Shown piece by piece: positions 24,154 to 37,197 of a DNA stretch of 64,000 bases (position 1 is the stretch's first letter; every line of letters begins with the position of its first letter). Below the pieces are notes generated by a model. The model was given only the letters and a program-made list of their open reading frames with translations, ran no database searches and was not told the origin of the DNA. The stretch lies in assembly GCA_027405735.1 (NCBI GenBank), contig JAPEHQ010000009.1:1860001-1924000 (forward strand), given 5' to 3'. This DNA is from Mucor racemosus (lineage: Eukaryota; Mucoromycota; Mucoromycetes; Mucorales; Mucoraceae). Position numbers and translations under genes: made by a program.

Positions 24154-25805
24154 ATGTCAAGTGAACAGAATCAAGCTGTTGTTGGTATTGTAGGTGGAGG
24201 CCTTGTAGGCGCATTAAATGCTATTTATTTCGCTCAAAGAGGTTGGAAAGTTGAGCTTTACGAACTTCGACCCGGTAAATATTCCTGTTAATAATAAAAG
24301 TTGTCCTTGATATGGCTATTTATATTTCCCACGATCGATAATAGATATGCGACTTCCAATTCATAGAGAGAGTAGAAGAGGAAAATCAATCAATTTAGCC
24401 CTTTCAGAAAGAGGTCTCAGCGCATTAAGAGGCACCGGATTGGGTCTTGAAAAGACTATTTTGGAAGCATCTGTACCTATGAAAGCTAGAATGGTTCATA
24501 TAGGTAAAAATGGAACACAAATGTCTCAAGCTTACGATGTCAATGGCCAGGTACAAATCAGCATCCAATTTGTTTATACAATGATTTAACACCCTTATTA
24601 TGCTTGATAGCACATCAATGCTGTAGATAGAGCTAGATTAAATGAACTTTTATTAGATGAGGCTCAATCATTGGCAAATGTTACAGTTTACTTTGAACAC
24701 AGATTGATTGCAGCTGATTTCGATAATAATACTGTTGAATTTATGACAAGGTAAGCTAGTAGTGTATATGTATAAGGTTGGACGTATTATTCATTCATCC
24801 TGCATTGTATTTAGTAACGGCGAAAAAAAAACATACAGAAATGATTTCATCATTGGTGCAGATGGTGCTTATTCCAAGACCAGAGCTCAAATGATGCGTA
24901 GTATGAGAATGGACTACAACCAAGAATACATCGACACTGGCTATTGTGAGTTATCCATGCCTCCTGCCAAAGGCCCTGATGGCAAACCCACTTTTGCATT
25001 AGATCCCAATCATTTGCATATTTGGCCCAGACACACTTTCATGTTGATCGCACTTCCTAACCCTGATTTTTCATTTACCTGTACATTATTCATGCCATTC
25101 CAAATGTTTGAAGATATCAAGACAGAAGATCAACTCATGTCTTTCTTTTCTGAAAACTTTAACGATTCCATCCCTCTTATTGGAGAAGCTGCTTTGAAAT
25201 CAGATTTCTTTGGTAATCCTCGAGGTTCTTTAGTCACTGTCAAGGCATCTCCTCACAATTACAAGGATAAGTCTATCATTATCGGTGATGCTGCTCATGC
25301 TATGGTGCCCTTTTATGGCCAAGGTATGAATTGTGGTTTCCAAGATGTTGAAGTGTTGCACCAAATTTTGGATCAACATCACATCAAGCCTCAAACCAAT
25401 AAAGACGGTGTTGTTGTAGGATTGGAAAAGGCTTTAGACGATTATTCCAAAACTCGTGTCAAGGATGCTCATGCTATTTGTGATTTGGCCATGTACAATT
25501 ACTATGAAATGCGTCATGCTGTTACCTCTTTCAAGTTTTTGGCTAGAAAGAAATTGGAAGGGGCTATTCATTCTGTATTCCCTCGTTTAATCATACCTTT
25601 GTATACCATGGTTAGTTTCTCAACACTTCCATATTCGAAGGCTATTGATCGCTGGCATCGTCAAACTCATTGGTTAAACGTTGCCATGATGTCTACCACT
25701 GTCGTTGCTGCTACCGCTGCTACTTTTGTTGGTTTTAGATATAGAAATCACTTCATGTCCTCTGTTACCCAGGTCGTTGATTCTGTTAAAAAGTTGGGAC
25801 AATAA
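24154..25805 (+). CDS. BNA4: Kynurenine 3-monooxygenase, 485 aa
   Basis: This FAD enzyme hydroxylates L-kynurenine using NADPH and O2 in the kynurenine route to NAD and sits on the mitochondrial outer membrane. Exons are 24154-24274, 24345-24550, 24611-24750 and 24815-25805. The FAD-binding GGGLVG lies at residues 14-19. The family motifs [34 protein letters not shown] and FTCTLFMPF follow, then the second FAD motif [19 protein letters not shown] near 312. Two hydrophobic stretches near the C-terminus ([11 protein letters not shown] and the one after HWLNVAMM) fit the membrane anchor. An in-frame upstream ATG at 24064 exists, but 24154 matches the family start. I found no frame problem. Confidence 0.96.
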
Positions 25806-26227
25806 AAATAAGGTCGCTTTGATCTTTTATTAATTACTGAGCTGTATATTTTGGAGTAAAGCATTTTACTTTATTAATTGTTCCAAGGAAACTTGGCATT
25901 TTCTTTATGATGATTACTACTTATCAGTAAATCAAGCATTATCTAATCATAAGACGCCAAACAAACCGAGCACAAGCTTATAAACAAGAGATCGAATTCG
26001 AATACGAGAGCAAGGCTCGCTCGCTGGTTTGGGCTCGGCGCTCGCATTGTTCGATTACGATTCTTCCTACCATGGAATCCTCGAAATCAGAGCGTGCTCT
26101 ATTTTCTATAGCTAACCTCATCCTAAGCACTTCAGAATATACGTTAGATATTGCTAAATTAATATGAGTTGGTTGCATTATACTACCCATTCCTAAATTT
26201 ATTTTACGTCTCGCGAAAAATTCAAAA
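25806..26227. other. Intergenic 3' of KMO with a GC-richer patch
   Basis: The first 170 bp are the KMO 3' region. The patch 25985-26110 is GC-richer and contains GGCTCGCTCGCT, the same word as in 62148-62160, which suggests a shared mobile-element end. No coding exon was recognised. Confidence 0.4.
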
Positions 26228-27450
26228 ACAGGTAAAATTTGCAACTTTTTCCTTGGCAACTAGGTCTCACTTTTCATTCCTGCTCTGCTTTTTTATCACT
26301 AAATAACATTAAGAAAAAATTATATGCCCATGTACCTGAGATGACCAATTTTAATCGAAAAACAAGTATCTGGAAATATCCTATTTTTTGCAGTTGATAT
26401 AACTTTTCCAGTGCTAATGTTTCAGATTTCTACACGAATTTCACTGCTAAAAGTTGAAAAATTTGAACTTTCATATCTTTACAAAACATTAAGTTAATCT
26501 AACACTTTCTAATAATAAAATTTACTTGTTTTAAAGCACTCTATAACATATTTTAATATAAAAAAATTCTGAGCACTTTTTTTTTTTTCATTTTTTTTTT
26601 GACATTTTTGTAGCAGATTTCAAAATATTCGTTAAATTGATCAGCGTTTTTTTTACATTCATACCATAGATCTCGCGGAGCTCTCTCGAACCCAATTTAA
26701 TTTTTTTCAAAATATTAATTTTTCGTGGAGATATCCGCAAAAATGTGTGCAAAGAGATGCCTTCGTTTCTAGCTTCAATTTTTCCCTTATATACCCTCAT
26801 CCCAAATTCTGAACTTGAAAAAAAAATGACAAAAATCTTGTTTCCTCTACGAAAAATGCAGCTAAAATGCTCAGCAATAGCTCGATCGATAGATAATATT
26901 TTGTTGCATTATGGCCAGTATTTATATCTAAAACATGCTTATAAAAAGTAATGTGTATCTTCAAAAAACCTCTAGAATTTCAATCGCATTTTTCGCAAAA
27001 TTTAATGTTAAACATTTATTTGAATTTTCTTTTAATGGATGCAGAATTTAAAACTATACAAAAAACATTTAATACGCTAGGTCGAGTTACTTTGCAGTTC
27101 ATGAGCCATTAAGCGATTTTGTTTTTTGAATCATTTTTCATTCATTTTTCGATCATTTTTGAAATCGATTTTGGAACCCCGTTATGATATTCTGTAAGCT
27201 GTAATGTGAATTATTATTTTGATTATTTCAACGAAAAATCAATATTTTTCGCTGAAACAAAAAATACAGAGTAAATTTGAGGTAAATCTATCTTGTGAAT
27301 ACAAAAAATAACACTTCAATTTAGATACTTATTTTTTTAAAATCGCTTTTAGGTCAATTTTGGTCAATGTTAAGCCAATGCCCTTGTATTCTGGTATTAA
27401 TGTTTCTATTTCCCAAGAGATATCAATGACCTATAGAGGGAAGGTACATC
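26228..27450 (-). repeat. Dispersed repeat R2, copy B (inverted)
   Basis: The sequence is the reverse complement of 16765-18005 across its whole length, with scattered substitutions and small changes in homopolymers. It lies between two convergent genes (KMO and the phosphatase), the only large repeat inside gene island A. The 70-codon ORF at 26588-26800 on the minus strand is the counterpart of the one at 17427. Confidence 0.78.
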
Positions 27451-27782
27451 TTCTTTGAATATTTTACGTAATTCGTAATCCGAATCCCATTAATAAATAA
27501 ACATCCTCTTTATATATAACCGAAGTTGTACTGTGATGCTGGCTTTTATGTATCATACAGAATGTGTGCCAGTTTCTTATTTGTATTTTGTGTCAATATT
27601 CGCTCGCTTTTGCATTCAGTTTTTTAAATGATTTACCATGCCATGATGCATAAAAAAACTACAGTAAAATCGGTAATAAACTACCATCATTAACTGTCGA
27701 AAATTACATATACATATACATATACACAAATTTAGATGTATAAACAATACGTAATTATATCAAATCTATTCAAGAAAAATCT

Positions 27783-30308
27783 TTATGCAGAGTAAATAGT
27801 TTGGAAATGAATCATTGGTAAATTATCTGTAAATGTTCTTTTCCACGTTTGAATTGTGCTTCCAAAATCACTGACAAGGAAGACTCGAGCTCTTCTGGGC
27901 CAACCTAAATGTTCAGCACCATAAGCACCAAAGCCCGCACCACCTGCATAACATAGTTGAATGCCTTCCTTTTCTAAACAATAGTCATTTACATGATCGT
28001 GTCCACTAATAAAATATATTAATTAGTAATTCCATGATGTATATGCACCTACTTACCAGGATGTTACTTTAATATCTCCAGCTAACATAATTGAAATGAA
28101 TGTATTAGTAGATATTTACTTGAATACATTGCTTGTTTACCTGTTTTGAATGCTTCAAGTGCAGATATCTTATTCTTTTTTGGGCTAGACACTTCTTCAC
28201 GAGCGTCTCCAAATTTTGCAACCGGTTTATTGGTATTACTTTCTTCATGGTAGTCCCTGCATGATAAAATCGTAAATTAAACTCTGGCTGCATGTGTGAA
28301 TAATTTCGCTGGATCATTACCAAATAGGGATGTGGAAGAATGCAGCGGCATTTGGGTTTGTTGGGAGCTTGTTAAAAGTAGAAGCAGATTGAATGATCCA
28401 ATCCAGCTGTTCTGATTTTATAAAATCATAACCATCTTGATCTTCTTTTTCTGGATAAGAATGAGAATCCAGAAAATACAACGTAAAACCATGGGTTCTA
28501 TTAAACAATCGTGTGTATTATTAATATGCAGAACATAAAACCTTGTCTAATAATCGCTTACGCTGCTTTTGTATTGTCTGTAAATACTTTTAATATGTAA
28601 TTACCAATACCTGGAAGATCAATTGGACCACGTTCTGCCAATGAGTAAGGCATATGTTTCACAACTTCCAATAATTCTTCTCTTGTAAGGTCATTTTCAT
28701 CATCATGATTGCCGAATACAACAGCCCAAGGAATCTTTCGTTTAACAACAGGTTCTGCAAACTTAAAAGTAGCAGCTCTTGCATCATTCACACCTCCGCC
28801 ATCAATGTTATCTCCAGAAAACACTACAAGGTTTGGTTTTTCTCGGTCCAACAGTTTTTCCACATATTCAATTGTTGTGGCATCCCCATTACACTCCATC
28901 TATGTACAAAGACAAGAAAAGTAAGCTTCTACAATAGCATTTTAGTACTTAAGATTACATCAATAGGAATATCTCGACATGTTCCCTCCTCGTTTGTAAA
29001 ATGTAAATCGGCCAATTGTAAAATTTTGAATTCACCATCATCGCTAAAAGACAAAGGATCCATTTTTGGTAATTCTGGAGCATGTTTAGATTTAGCTTAT
29101 TGATTAGAGAAGACATTGTAAATATTTAAATTTTATCCGTTTGACATACCCTTAAATCCTTTCTTGATGTACAAAAAAGTAGGCTCACCGAAGCCCTCTT
29201 TACCCTCTTTTGCGCTATTCAAATCCACATTGATTTTAGACCATCCATGGGGAGTAACTGCATGCTTTCCAAACTCGATGGCTAGCTCTTGTATAGCATC
29301 TTTTTGAACATCAGGATTCGATGGAGTAGTTTTGTAATATAAATAAATAGCATCACCACGAAGAATTGAATTCAGATTTACATCTACTTTGGTATACCCT
29401 TGAGGAGGTGTTTGCTCATTTAAGATCACAACAACACTGTAATACAGGTCAAGTTTAATATAGGTAAAAACATATCCAACATTTCTACATAACTTACTCT
29501 GTAACAGGATCTTCTGTCAATTCTCTCTTGTAAAATAAATAAACGCTCATACCAACTACTACGCCCTTGTTTAAATCCTTCTCAACTCTTTCCCAACCCT
29601 ATTCAAAAAAAAAAAAAAATGGTTAGTTATACACAACCCATGTTGATTCCAGAAATCAAACCAACATCGATGAAGCAATTACTAGTAAAGCATTGCTTAG
29701 CTGTGATTGAAGAAATTGGATCTATAATGAAATTAATTTTTTGATTCAAAAAGAATAATATTGGCACCATTGAACTTACTTTTTGGACCATCCTGACTAT
29801 AGTACATGTACAAATGAAACCCACCCACATCTTGATTCAAATCGACAGGAATTCGCTTATATTCGGCAGAAACCGACGGACTAGTACCCTGTTTAATTAT
29901 AATTGATGTAATTGGGTTCTTTGATACTGATTTATCTTTTGCATAATATAACCATAGAGATTTTTCATCTTGTTGAGGTTGTTGTTGCTGTTTATCTAAT
30001 CTTAAATTCAAGTCAACATTGATTTTATTCCATTTAGCAAGGTTGGGTATATGAGAATGATTGTTTCCTTGCACAATTTGTAATTCAGTGATTGGATCTT
30101 GTTCTTTATCTTCTTTGTAATGAAGGTAGACTGAACTAGCACCATCAACACCTTGGTTTAAATCTGTTGGTATTCTGTAATATCCAGGATAATTAGCGCA
30201 AGCGTGATTAGCGTCACAAGATACAATCTTTATATCGGTTATGTATGCATAAGATGTTGAAAATACGCTCAATAGTAGTAATAAAAGTGCTGCCAACTGA
30301 ATTTTCAT
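27783..30308 (-). CDS. Secreted Dcr2-like metallophosphatase with six MABP-like repeats, about 662 aa
   Basis: A predicted secretory calcineurin-type phosphoesterase. Exons (minus): 30308-29780, 29721-29666, 29598-29498, 29436-29150, 29095-28959, 28899-28562, 28497-28321, 28256-28141, 28081-28057 and 28005-27783. Residues 1-21 form a signal peptide. Six repeats follow to about 322, each with PIT-I at the start, a DLN motif and a YLYYK-like strand, as in MABP/beta-prism domains. The catalytic part has DLH (354-356), GDN (399), GNHDDE (433) and GHDHVND (590), plus HIPIW and YFLDSHSY, as in yeast Dcr2 and plant PAP28/29-like enzymes. The exon 2 donor is uncertain: GTTGGT at 29665 gives repeat spacing like the others, while a GTATAA donor would leave a 34-nt intron. 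Exon 9 has only 25 nt. The substrate is unknown. Confidence 0.9.
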
Positions 30309-30930
30309 CCTTTGTTGCTATGACAAGTCGCAAACGTTGAAAAGAAAATGATAACAAAAAAGCATTGAGATGGTGGTGGTTGCATCGATACGAATTGGAT
30401 TCCCGCTCCAAACATGTTAAATTCAGCAGAAATAACGATAACAACATTAGCTCCAATTTATATACATGTCATAAATATTTTTCAAGCAAGGAAACTCAAT
30501 GTATTGGCATTTAAATATTCTAATTGTAAATAGAGCTAATCGGCTTAGTAAAAGCAAGACAAATCATAAATAAACATGCTTTCATGCTGTTGTTTCTGGT
30601 TTTTTTTTTTTTTTTCTTTGCTTCTTCAACCAAAGTAATACATGGAATCCAAGATGATAAAAGAAAAAGACGGCAAGGATTCATGGAATGTAACAAGATA
30701 AAGAAAAGCATATTTTTTTTTAATACAAACTATTATTCTTGCGCTATACATTATATTAACCATCCAAGTTTATAAATAAATAAAGTGGCGTTTCCGTTAC
30801 ACACTTAGATGTAAATGATGATGAGTGAGCTTAAATTCTAATACATATTCTAACCTTGTTGTCCTTTGCATCTCTTCTTCTTCTTTCTCTTTTCCTTTCT
30901 GTAAATAGAAAAAAAAACCAAAAAAAAAAG
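30309..30930. promoter_or_regulatory. Divergent intergenic region phosphatase / RhoGEF
   Basis: These 622 bp lie between two divergent start codons. A pyrimidine tract (CTCTTCTTCTTC and following, 30865-30900) ends about 30 bp before the RhoGEF start, and a T run lies at 30600-30615. Small ORFs here are not conserved-looking. Confidence 0.5.
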
Positions 30931-33900
30931 ATGCCTCCTTCAACAAAAGATGCCCGAGGTAGTCCTTCATTAGAAAACTTGTATAAAGATTTAGACCTTT
31001 ACATGAAAGAATTAGATAATCAAGCTGTAAGTCAAATAAAAAAAAATACAATTAAATTTAGTTTTTATTAAATTAGGGATAAATTTAGACTACAACAACG
31101 CCTACAACCAGCAAATCTACCGAACAGAAAAGTAAGCATGCTGCAAAACAACCTTCGTTTAGCTTTAAAATAGCTGGTGTTATTATGGATGATATGGATG
31201 CAAGCAGTAGTACAGCAACAACAAATACTTCAACTTCAACCATGACTACTAGAATGTCATCGCCGGATGATCAATGCAACGACAAACACAAATATACACA
31301 ACATAATATTCAATTGCATGCAGAACCAGCAAATCCATCAATTGCTTTTTTATCAGAATTGTCAAAGCTGTTTGTCCACAAAGTAAATGCATTGGTAGAA
31401 TCCCGAAATATATTCTGTTCAACGGAATATCCCAAAAGTTTCACTGGAGAAGAAGCTGTAAATATTCTCATTTTGTGTATCGGCTTTGATTGGAATAGAA
31501 AAGAATACAGAAATTTAGCTAGATTAATGATGCATATTGAGGAGCCAACATTGTTTTCACCAATTGCTTATTCCGACAAGTCATTGAAGAATAATACGCT
31601 TTATGATTCATCAAAAGAAGCCTACAGTCTCAATGATTGTTTGGATGATGATAATGCTGAATTTGCTCAATCATTGATCATGCCATTAATGGATTGTTAT
31701 ACACCGCTTTGTGTTAAAGGAATTTCTAATGGCTGCTATGTCCCTACCTGTCCGAATAGAGGCTCTCAATTATTGTTCAAATCAATCATTATCAATGTAA
31801 ATCAGTTTGTCTATTGATTGTTATTTTTTTTTAACTAAAATTCTGCCATAGAAAGAATTACAGAGAAATATTTCATTGACATCTTCCATGGCATCATCTC
31901 AGGATACGGTAAAAAATAATTTTGTGTGGTTTCCAAGAGTTAATACCGACAGACCCTCTGTGTTTTTTTTTTTTTATCAATAGTTGGTTTCAAGATGTTG
32001 GTCAAATACTGTATCTAGAGAAACATTGCAGAAAACACCTTCCAAGGAGATGAAGAGACAAGAAGCAATTTATGAATTGATATATACTGAAGAAGATTAT
32101 GTTCGGGATCTTAACTTGCTGGATGAGGTATATTTCCAAGACAATGATAATTAAATGCCTACCCTATATATACAAATCGAGTAACCTTCTTTTTTCTTTT
32201 GTAATACAAAAGTTATTTGCAAAACCGCTATTGAGAGCGCAATGTATAGAATTCGATAGACGAAAAGAGTTTTGCAACGAAATATTTGGAAATTATGCAG
32301 AAATTATGGAAATACATCGAATCATGTGTCGAGAATTAAGGGATCATCAATTAGCAAGTCAGGAAATTGACCTTCAAGCTGGCGGAATTGGGTTTGTAGA
32401 TGAAATTGGTAGCATTGTGCTTCGATATGTAGATCAATTTATGAATGCTTATACAAAATATGGCCCTCATTTTATTTTGGCCGAATATGCCGCTAAAAGA
32501 GAAGCAGCAAACAACATTTTGTTTCAGAACTTTATTCGAGAAAAGGAAAAGCAAGCAGAGACAAGGAAACTACCATTTCGTCATTTCATCATTTTACCAA
32601 TTACTCGATTACAGCGTTATCCTTTATTGTTGGATGCTATCCTGAAGCGAACAACAAACGAATATGAAAAGCAAACATTAACAAAATGCATTGATCGCAT
32701 TAAAGCTGTTGCTTCTACTATGGATAATATGACTACAGAGGCTAAACATGTATTAAGGATTCGAGAAATTAACGACAAGATTCAATTTAAACCAAATCGT
32801 CCACAGGCAGATCTAGATTTATTGGAGCCTGGACGTCAACTGATCTATGAGGGACCCTTGAAGCGTCGCTTACATCGTGTAGTTGAATCTGTCGATCTCT
32901 ATGTGTTCTTATTTGATCATCTATTATTGATGACTAAACCCAAGCGAAATTCTGATTCTTTAAAAGAAGTGGATCATTACACTGTATCCAAGAATCCAAT
33001 ACCATTAAATTTACTAGTCGTTAACGACGTAGCTGCAAATTTCATTTTTAATACTTTTAGATCTACTAAAGGAACCAACATGAGTAGTGCCAGTGCTGCT
33101 ACCATGTCTTCTTTAATGCCCACTTCACCATTGACACCATCAACTGCCATACCCGAAGATTCAGCAACAGCGACATCAACAATAATAGCAGCTAATCCTC
33201 AATATATAAACCAATCTTCACTTAATATTCGACATTTAGGAAAAAATGGAGGCGAATATATTCTATATACAGAAACTCCTAGTTCAAGGTTGATATGGAA
33301 ACAAAAGATTATAAGAGCACAATCTGATTTAGCACGCAAAAAAGAGCCTAATAATGTGTTTAAAGTTTCTACCATTAGTGATACTACATTTGCATTATCA
33401 GGTACTGTGAATAATCATGGAAAAGTGACATGTATAGCTTCTTTTGGTATGTAAAAAGAGATAATTAATACATAAAATGTGCTCATTGTTTGTGTTTATT
33501 TAATAGTCGGAAGCAAAGGTGCGAAAATGGTTGCGCTCGGCACTCAAGAAGGCGTTTGGATAGGAAAGGAAGGTGATACAAATGGCTTGACAAGAGTCTT
33601 GGTTGTAAATGATGTAACACAGATCGGTGTTCTCGAATCACAAAATATACTTTTAGTGTTGGCTGGTAAAAAAAAAAAAATATAGTTATAAAAGAAGAAA
33701 CCACGTTTCAGTTTTCGCTAATTGTAAATGTGTATTAACAAATAGACAAGGTCTTAACCGCATATGCCCTCAATCAACTTGATCCAAACTCACCGTGTTG
33801 TATTCTATCATCAGGGACTGTAAAGAATAGTACCAGCAAAAAATCTGCCGCTGCAGCAGAAAAAAATACATTAAGCTTTAGAGTACTGACAAATCATGTT

Positions 33901-34821
33901 TCTTATTTCAACTCTGGAACCTGTAATGGAAGAACTCTTATAGTTACTATGAAAAGAAAAGGACCCGATAGTCATTTTAAAGCATTCGAACCGATTTGTG
34001 GGGATCTAAATGAGTCTAAAAACGCCAAATATTTGGTTATAAAGTCTTCTTTTATGAGTAAACCTTCAGCATGGTTCAAAATATACAAGGTAAATTACAG
34101 CATCGGTATATTCAAAAGCCATCATTAATTTCGATTTTATAGGAATTCTATATTGGCACTGTTTCTTCTGCAGTACACTTTTTGAAATCAAAAGTTTTGG
34201 TAGCTTGTAGTCGAGGTTTTGAAGTCATTGATCTAGACCATCTCAGTGAGGTTATGCCAAATCTGCCAGATTTAGAACATCGTGATTTCAACTTTATTGC
34301 ATCTGCTACAGACGCAAAACCTTTAAACATGTTTAGATGTAATGAGAACTTTTTATTGTGTTATGATAAATTTGCATTCATGATCACAACGCATGGTGAT
34401 TATGTTAAAAAGTTCAAAAGGTAAGTTTGTGTGTTTGTTTATAAAAGCGCGCAATGGGATATACAATAAATAGAGCAGAAAATCTTAACCTATTTTTGTT
34501 TTCTAGAATTGAATGGGAAGGTCATGCTCATGCTGTGGCGTATCAATACCCTTATGTAATAGCATTCGATCATAGATTTATAGAGATCCGTCATGTTGAA
34601 ACTGTAAGTGTGCTATTAGTTGATTAAGCAAATATACTGACATTTCTTTTTATAAAAAGGGCGAGCTGGTACAAGTTGTAGTTGGCGATAATACACGTTT
34701 ACTGACCTCATCATTCAGTAATACAAATACAATTGCACCAAACATCTATGGCGTAATTACCCATCCATTCAGAACAGAATACCAGCATATTTTCAAATTA
34801 GAACCTTTATTTTCATCTTGA
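30931..34821 (+). CDS. Rho GTPase exchange factor, Rom1/Rom2 type (DEP-DH-PH-CNH), 1092 aa
   Basis: It activates Rho1-type GTPases at the plasma membrane for cell-wall and actin control. Exons: 30931-31026, 31089-31796, 31852-31908, 31984-32127, 32213-33446, 33507-33665, 33746-34089, 34143-34420, 34507-34603 and 34660-34821; all phases agree. Residues 33-115 are Ser/Thr-rich. A DEP-like domain is at about 118-225 (FTGEEAVNILI). DH spans about 311-510, opening RQEAIYELIYTEEDYV and containing ILPITRLQRYPLLLDAIL. PH is at about 536-720 (YEGPLKRRL, VFLFDHLLLMTK) with a Ser/Thr/Ala-rich insert. CNH follows to the C-terminus (VALGTQEGVWIG, YPYVIAFDHRFIEIR). Domain order and length match fungal Rom2. 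Exon 2 start is set by the TAG at 31087-31088, because the earlier AG would add a stop. Confidence 0.95.
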
Positions 34822-35560
34822 TTTTTATATAATATAGTTTTAGTGATTCGTAATTATTGTAAACATTGTAAAATATAATATACATCTATATACTCGTAAA
34901 CTTTAATACATTAATTTAATAACGTTCAATAACAATTATATATAAACATTGACGAAAAGAAATATTACATCATTTCAGCTTTCTTGGTGTCTATAGTTTG
35001 AAATCATAAAATAAGACCTTTTTGATGTAAAATATCAAAATAAAAAACCATTGACAAACCTGGCATGCTAAACCATGTGCTATATATCAAGAATTATTTT
35101 TGCATTACTGTGGAATAATTGGCACGATATATGCCCATACCTAGAGTTGAGGATTTGAAAATGTAATAGTTCTTCTGATATATATGATGACAATTTTACA
35201 AAGAAATGCATACGAATGTGCAAATAAAAAATATGTATACATGATTAAAATAATGTTCAACGAATTATAAATTCAAAATTGCAGACCATTATAAATCAAT
35301 TCATTCAAGAAACAAAGATTTATCATTTTCTGGTGCTTATTTGGTTAAAATTATTTAAATTAATTTAATATATATCGGAAATTTGACATTTTTTAAAAAA
35401 ATGAATGAAGAATATAATACTGCAATACAACTTTAGTTATACATAAAGAAGTCATTTACTTATTAATCTCGATAGTTTGCATTGCCATATATGCTGGTTT
35501 TGGCTGATTTAGCGCTATCTTTAATTTTAAATTGCCTGTTGAATCACAAAACACACAGAA
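34822..35560. other. AT-rich intergenic, nothing recognised
   Basis: This stretch is the RhoGEF 3' region and the spacer before the next repeat block. It is strongly AT-rich with no ORF of note. Confidence 0.5.
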
Positions 35561-35800
35561 AAAGTGGGCTTTTCATTCCCACAACCTAATCAGAAAACCA
35601 ATGGAATATTAAACTTTACTCCTAAATACTGTTACATCTGTTGTATATACATTGAAATTCTCAGCCCTTTTGGATCAATGTTCATTGATTAGAAGCATTG
35701 TCCCAGTTATTTTATTTTCTTAAACAGAGGAAGAGAGGTTTTTTTTTACAACCATGTGCTAAACTCCTTTAAAGATAACTGTTAGCAAATGAAACTAAGA
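35561..35800 (+). repeat. Dispersed repeat R5, copy 2
   Basis: It matches 1-245 in the same orientation, including AAAACCAATGG, the TTTTGGATCAAT block and the terminal T run. It directly adjoins the inverted piece of the TIR family, whereas copy 1 lies about 110 bp before a TIR left end. Confidence 0.6.
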
Positions 35801-37140
35801 TAGTTTGAACGGTTTAAAGCAGATATGAGTTACTCTGATTTAACAGAATTGCTTTATTGACGAGATATATCAATTTGAAATTTGGGGTTTGAAAGAGTTC
35901 TGCCCATGTCCTTCTTTCGTAGACCAAATGGGAACAACGACAACAACCTGTTTGGCAACACTAAAAGTATTTATGCATTTGTAAATTTCTGTTTGTAACA
36001 CACGAAATCTTTTTTCTTCCCTACTCTTTCCCCAGTTCTTTTATTTACGTTGAAAGCTACATGTTTATTGATCTATCAGAATTAGGAATTACCGAGTTAC
36101 CAGTTTAGAACATCTGTCAAACCATGATGTTCAACATGCAAGTCAAGCAAGGTCATATTCGATGCGTCTATCATCATGCTACTATTGAATCATAGAAGCA
36201 TAATTCTAATATATCCACACAATATCCAAATGCTCATTGTAATTATATTATCACTCACATTTAATACACTCATTCAATTAGTATATAAACCCCCTCTAGA
36301 AGCTCATAATAAAACGGTACTTTTTCATTTGATTAATTTTATACGATTTACCTTTCGATAAATCATTTATGCTTATAATATTGGAGAGGTAAGACTAAAA
36401 CTTAATGTAAATCACCTTTAGCGCAATAATTATAAAGTAAAACTATATTATCATCAAATAAACCACCACACAATATTAACATATATAAATTTTTACAGTA
36501 ATAAGCTTGAATCAAGTGGGTACAGCATTTTAAATTCTTGAAAAAGTTTTCAAGTATTATAAAATCTCTTATTTTTAAGACTTACAAAGCTTATAAGCGG
36601 AATATTAATTTAGAAAATTATTCTTGTCCAGATCATCAATTTTGACATTTTTTAATTTTTTATTTCTGGTTTTGCAAATTTAGAGTTAATTATAATACGA
36701 ATTATAAAAACAAAAAATATACACATGTACCAAATTTAGTGTTCTATTTGCTCAATAAAAAATAAAAAACGTTTTTATTGCAAAATATTACATGAAAATC
36801 CTTTAACCAAAAATCCGTTTTTGGGCCAAAAACGCAAAGTTTCATTACTTAGCATTTAATGTTAAGTTTTTATAAAATGTATATTAGCCATGGCTACAAT
36901 TTTCTCTTACAATGTAGTATATTTAAACGTTGATTTTCGTATCAAAAATTGATTTTTCTGTTTTTTGATCAAAATCATGAGTGTTGGTAAGGATAAAATG
37001 AGCCCCGAAAATGTCCGCTACAAAGTCTGAATTTTCAGACCGTACATAGTTAACTATAAGATAAGTTGAAAAAAGCACCTTTTTATTTGAAACTTAGATA
37101 TACCATAAGAGACTTAGCCGTTCAATCTTGCTACTGTAGT
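35801..37140 (-). mobile_element. Inverted, internally deleted piece of the TIR family with an LTR inside
   Basis: The reverse complement follows the family body from about position 6030 of copy 1 down to 5785, then jumps to about 4845 and continues to about 4050. About 0.9 kb is therefore missing. The LTR1 solo at 36069 sits next to this junction. Highly conserved blocks such as GTCCGCTACAAAG near 37013 are kept. Confidence 0.65.
36069..36365 (+). mobile_element. Solo LTR, family LTR1, with perfect TTTAT duplication
   Basis: The 297-bp sequence runs from TGATCTATC to GATAAATCA (TG...CA) and is bracketed by TTTAT at 36064-36068 and at 36366-36370. A TATATAAACC box and an AATAAAACGG signal lie inside. 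Two more copies, inverted, bound the gag element at 44898-48737. The 60-codon ORF across it is conserved only because the LTR is. Confidence 0.88.
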
Positions 37141-37197
37141 ATCTTCCATTGCAAAAAGAGCATGATTTTTCCAGTCAGCAGCAGCCCCAATGTGTCT

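Noticed and set aside
28705..29103. Plus-strand 132-codon ORF
   Set aside because: Antisense shadow across exons of the phosphatase gene and their intron.
29599..29632. A 34-nt intron with GTATAA donor in the phosphatase gene
   Set aside because: It would leave an oversized loop in repeat 4; the 67-nt intron with GTTGGT donor fits the repeat spacing and the other intron lengths, though it is not proven.
36176..36361. 60-codon ORF conserved at 36176, 44902 and 48442
   Set aside because: Conservation follows the LTR1 DNA, and the ORF spans the LTR promoter and polyadenylation region.
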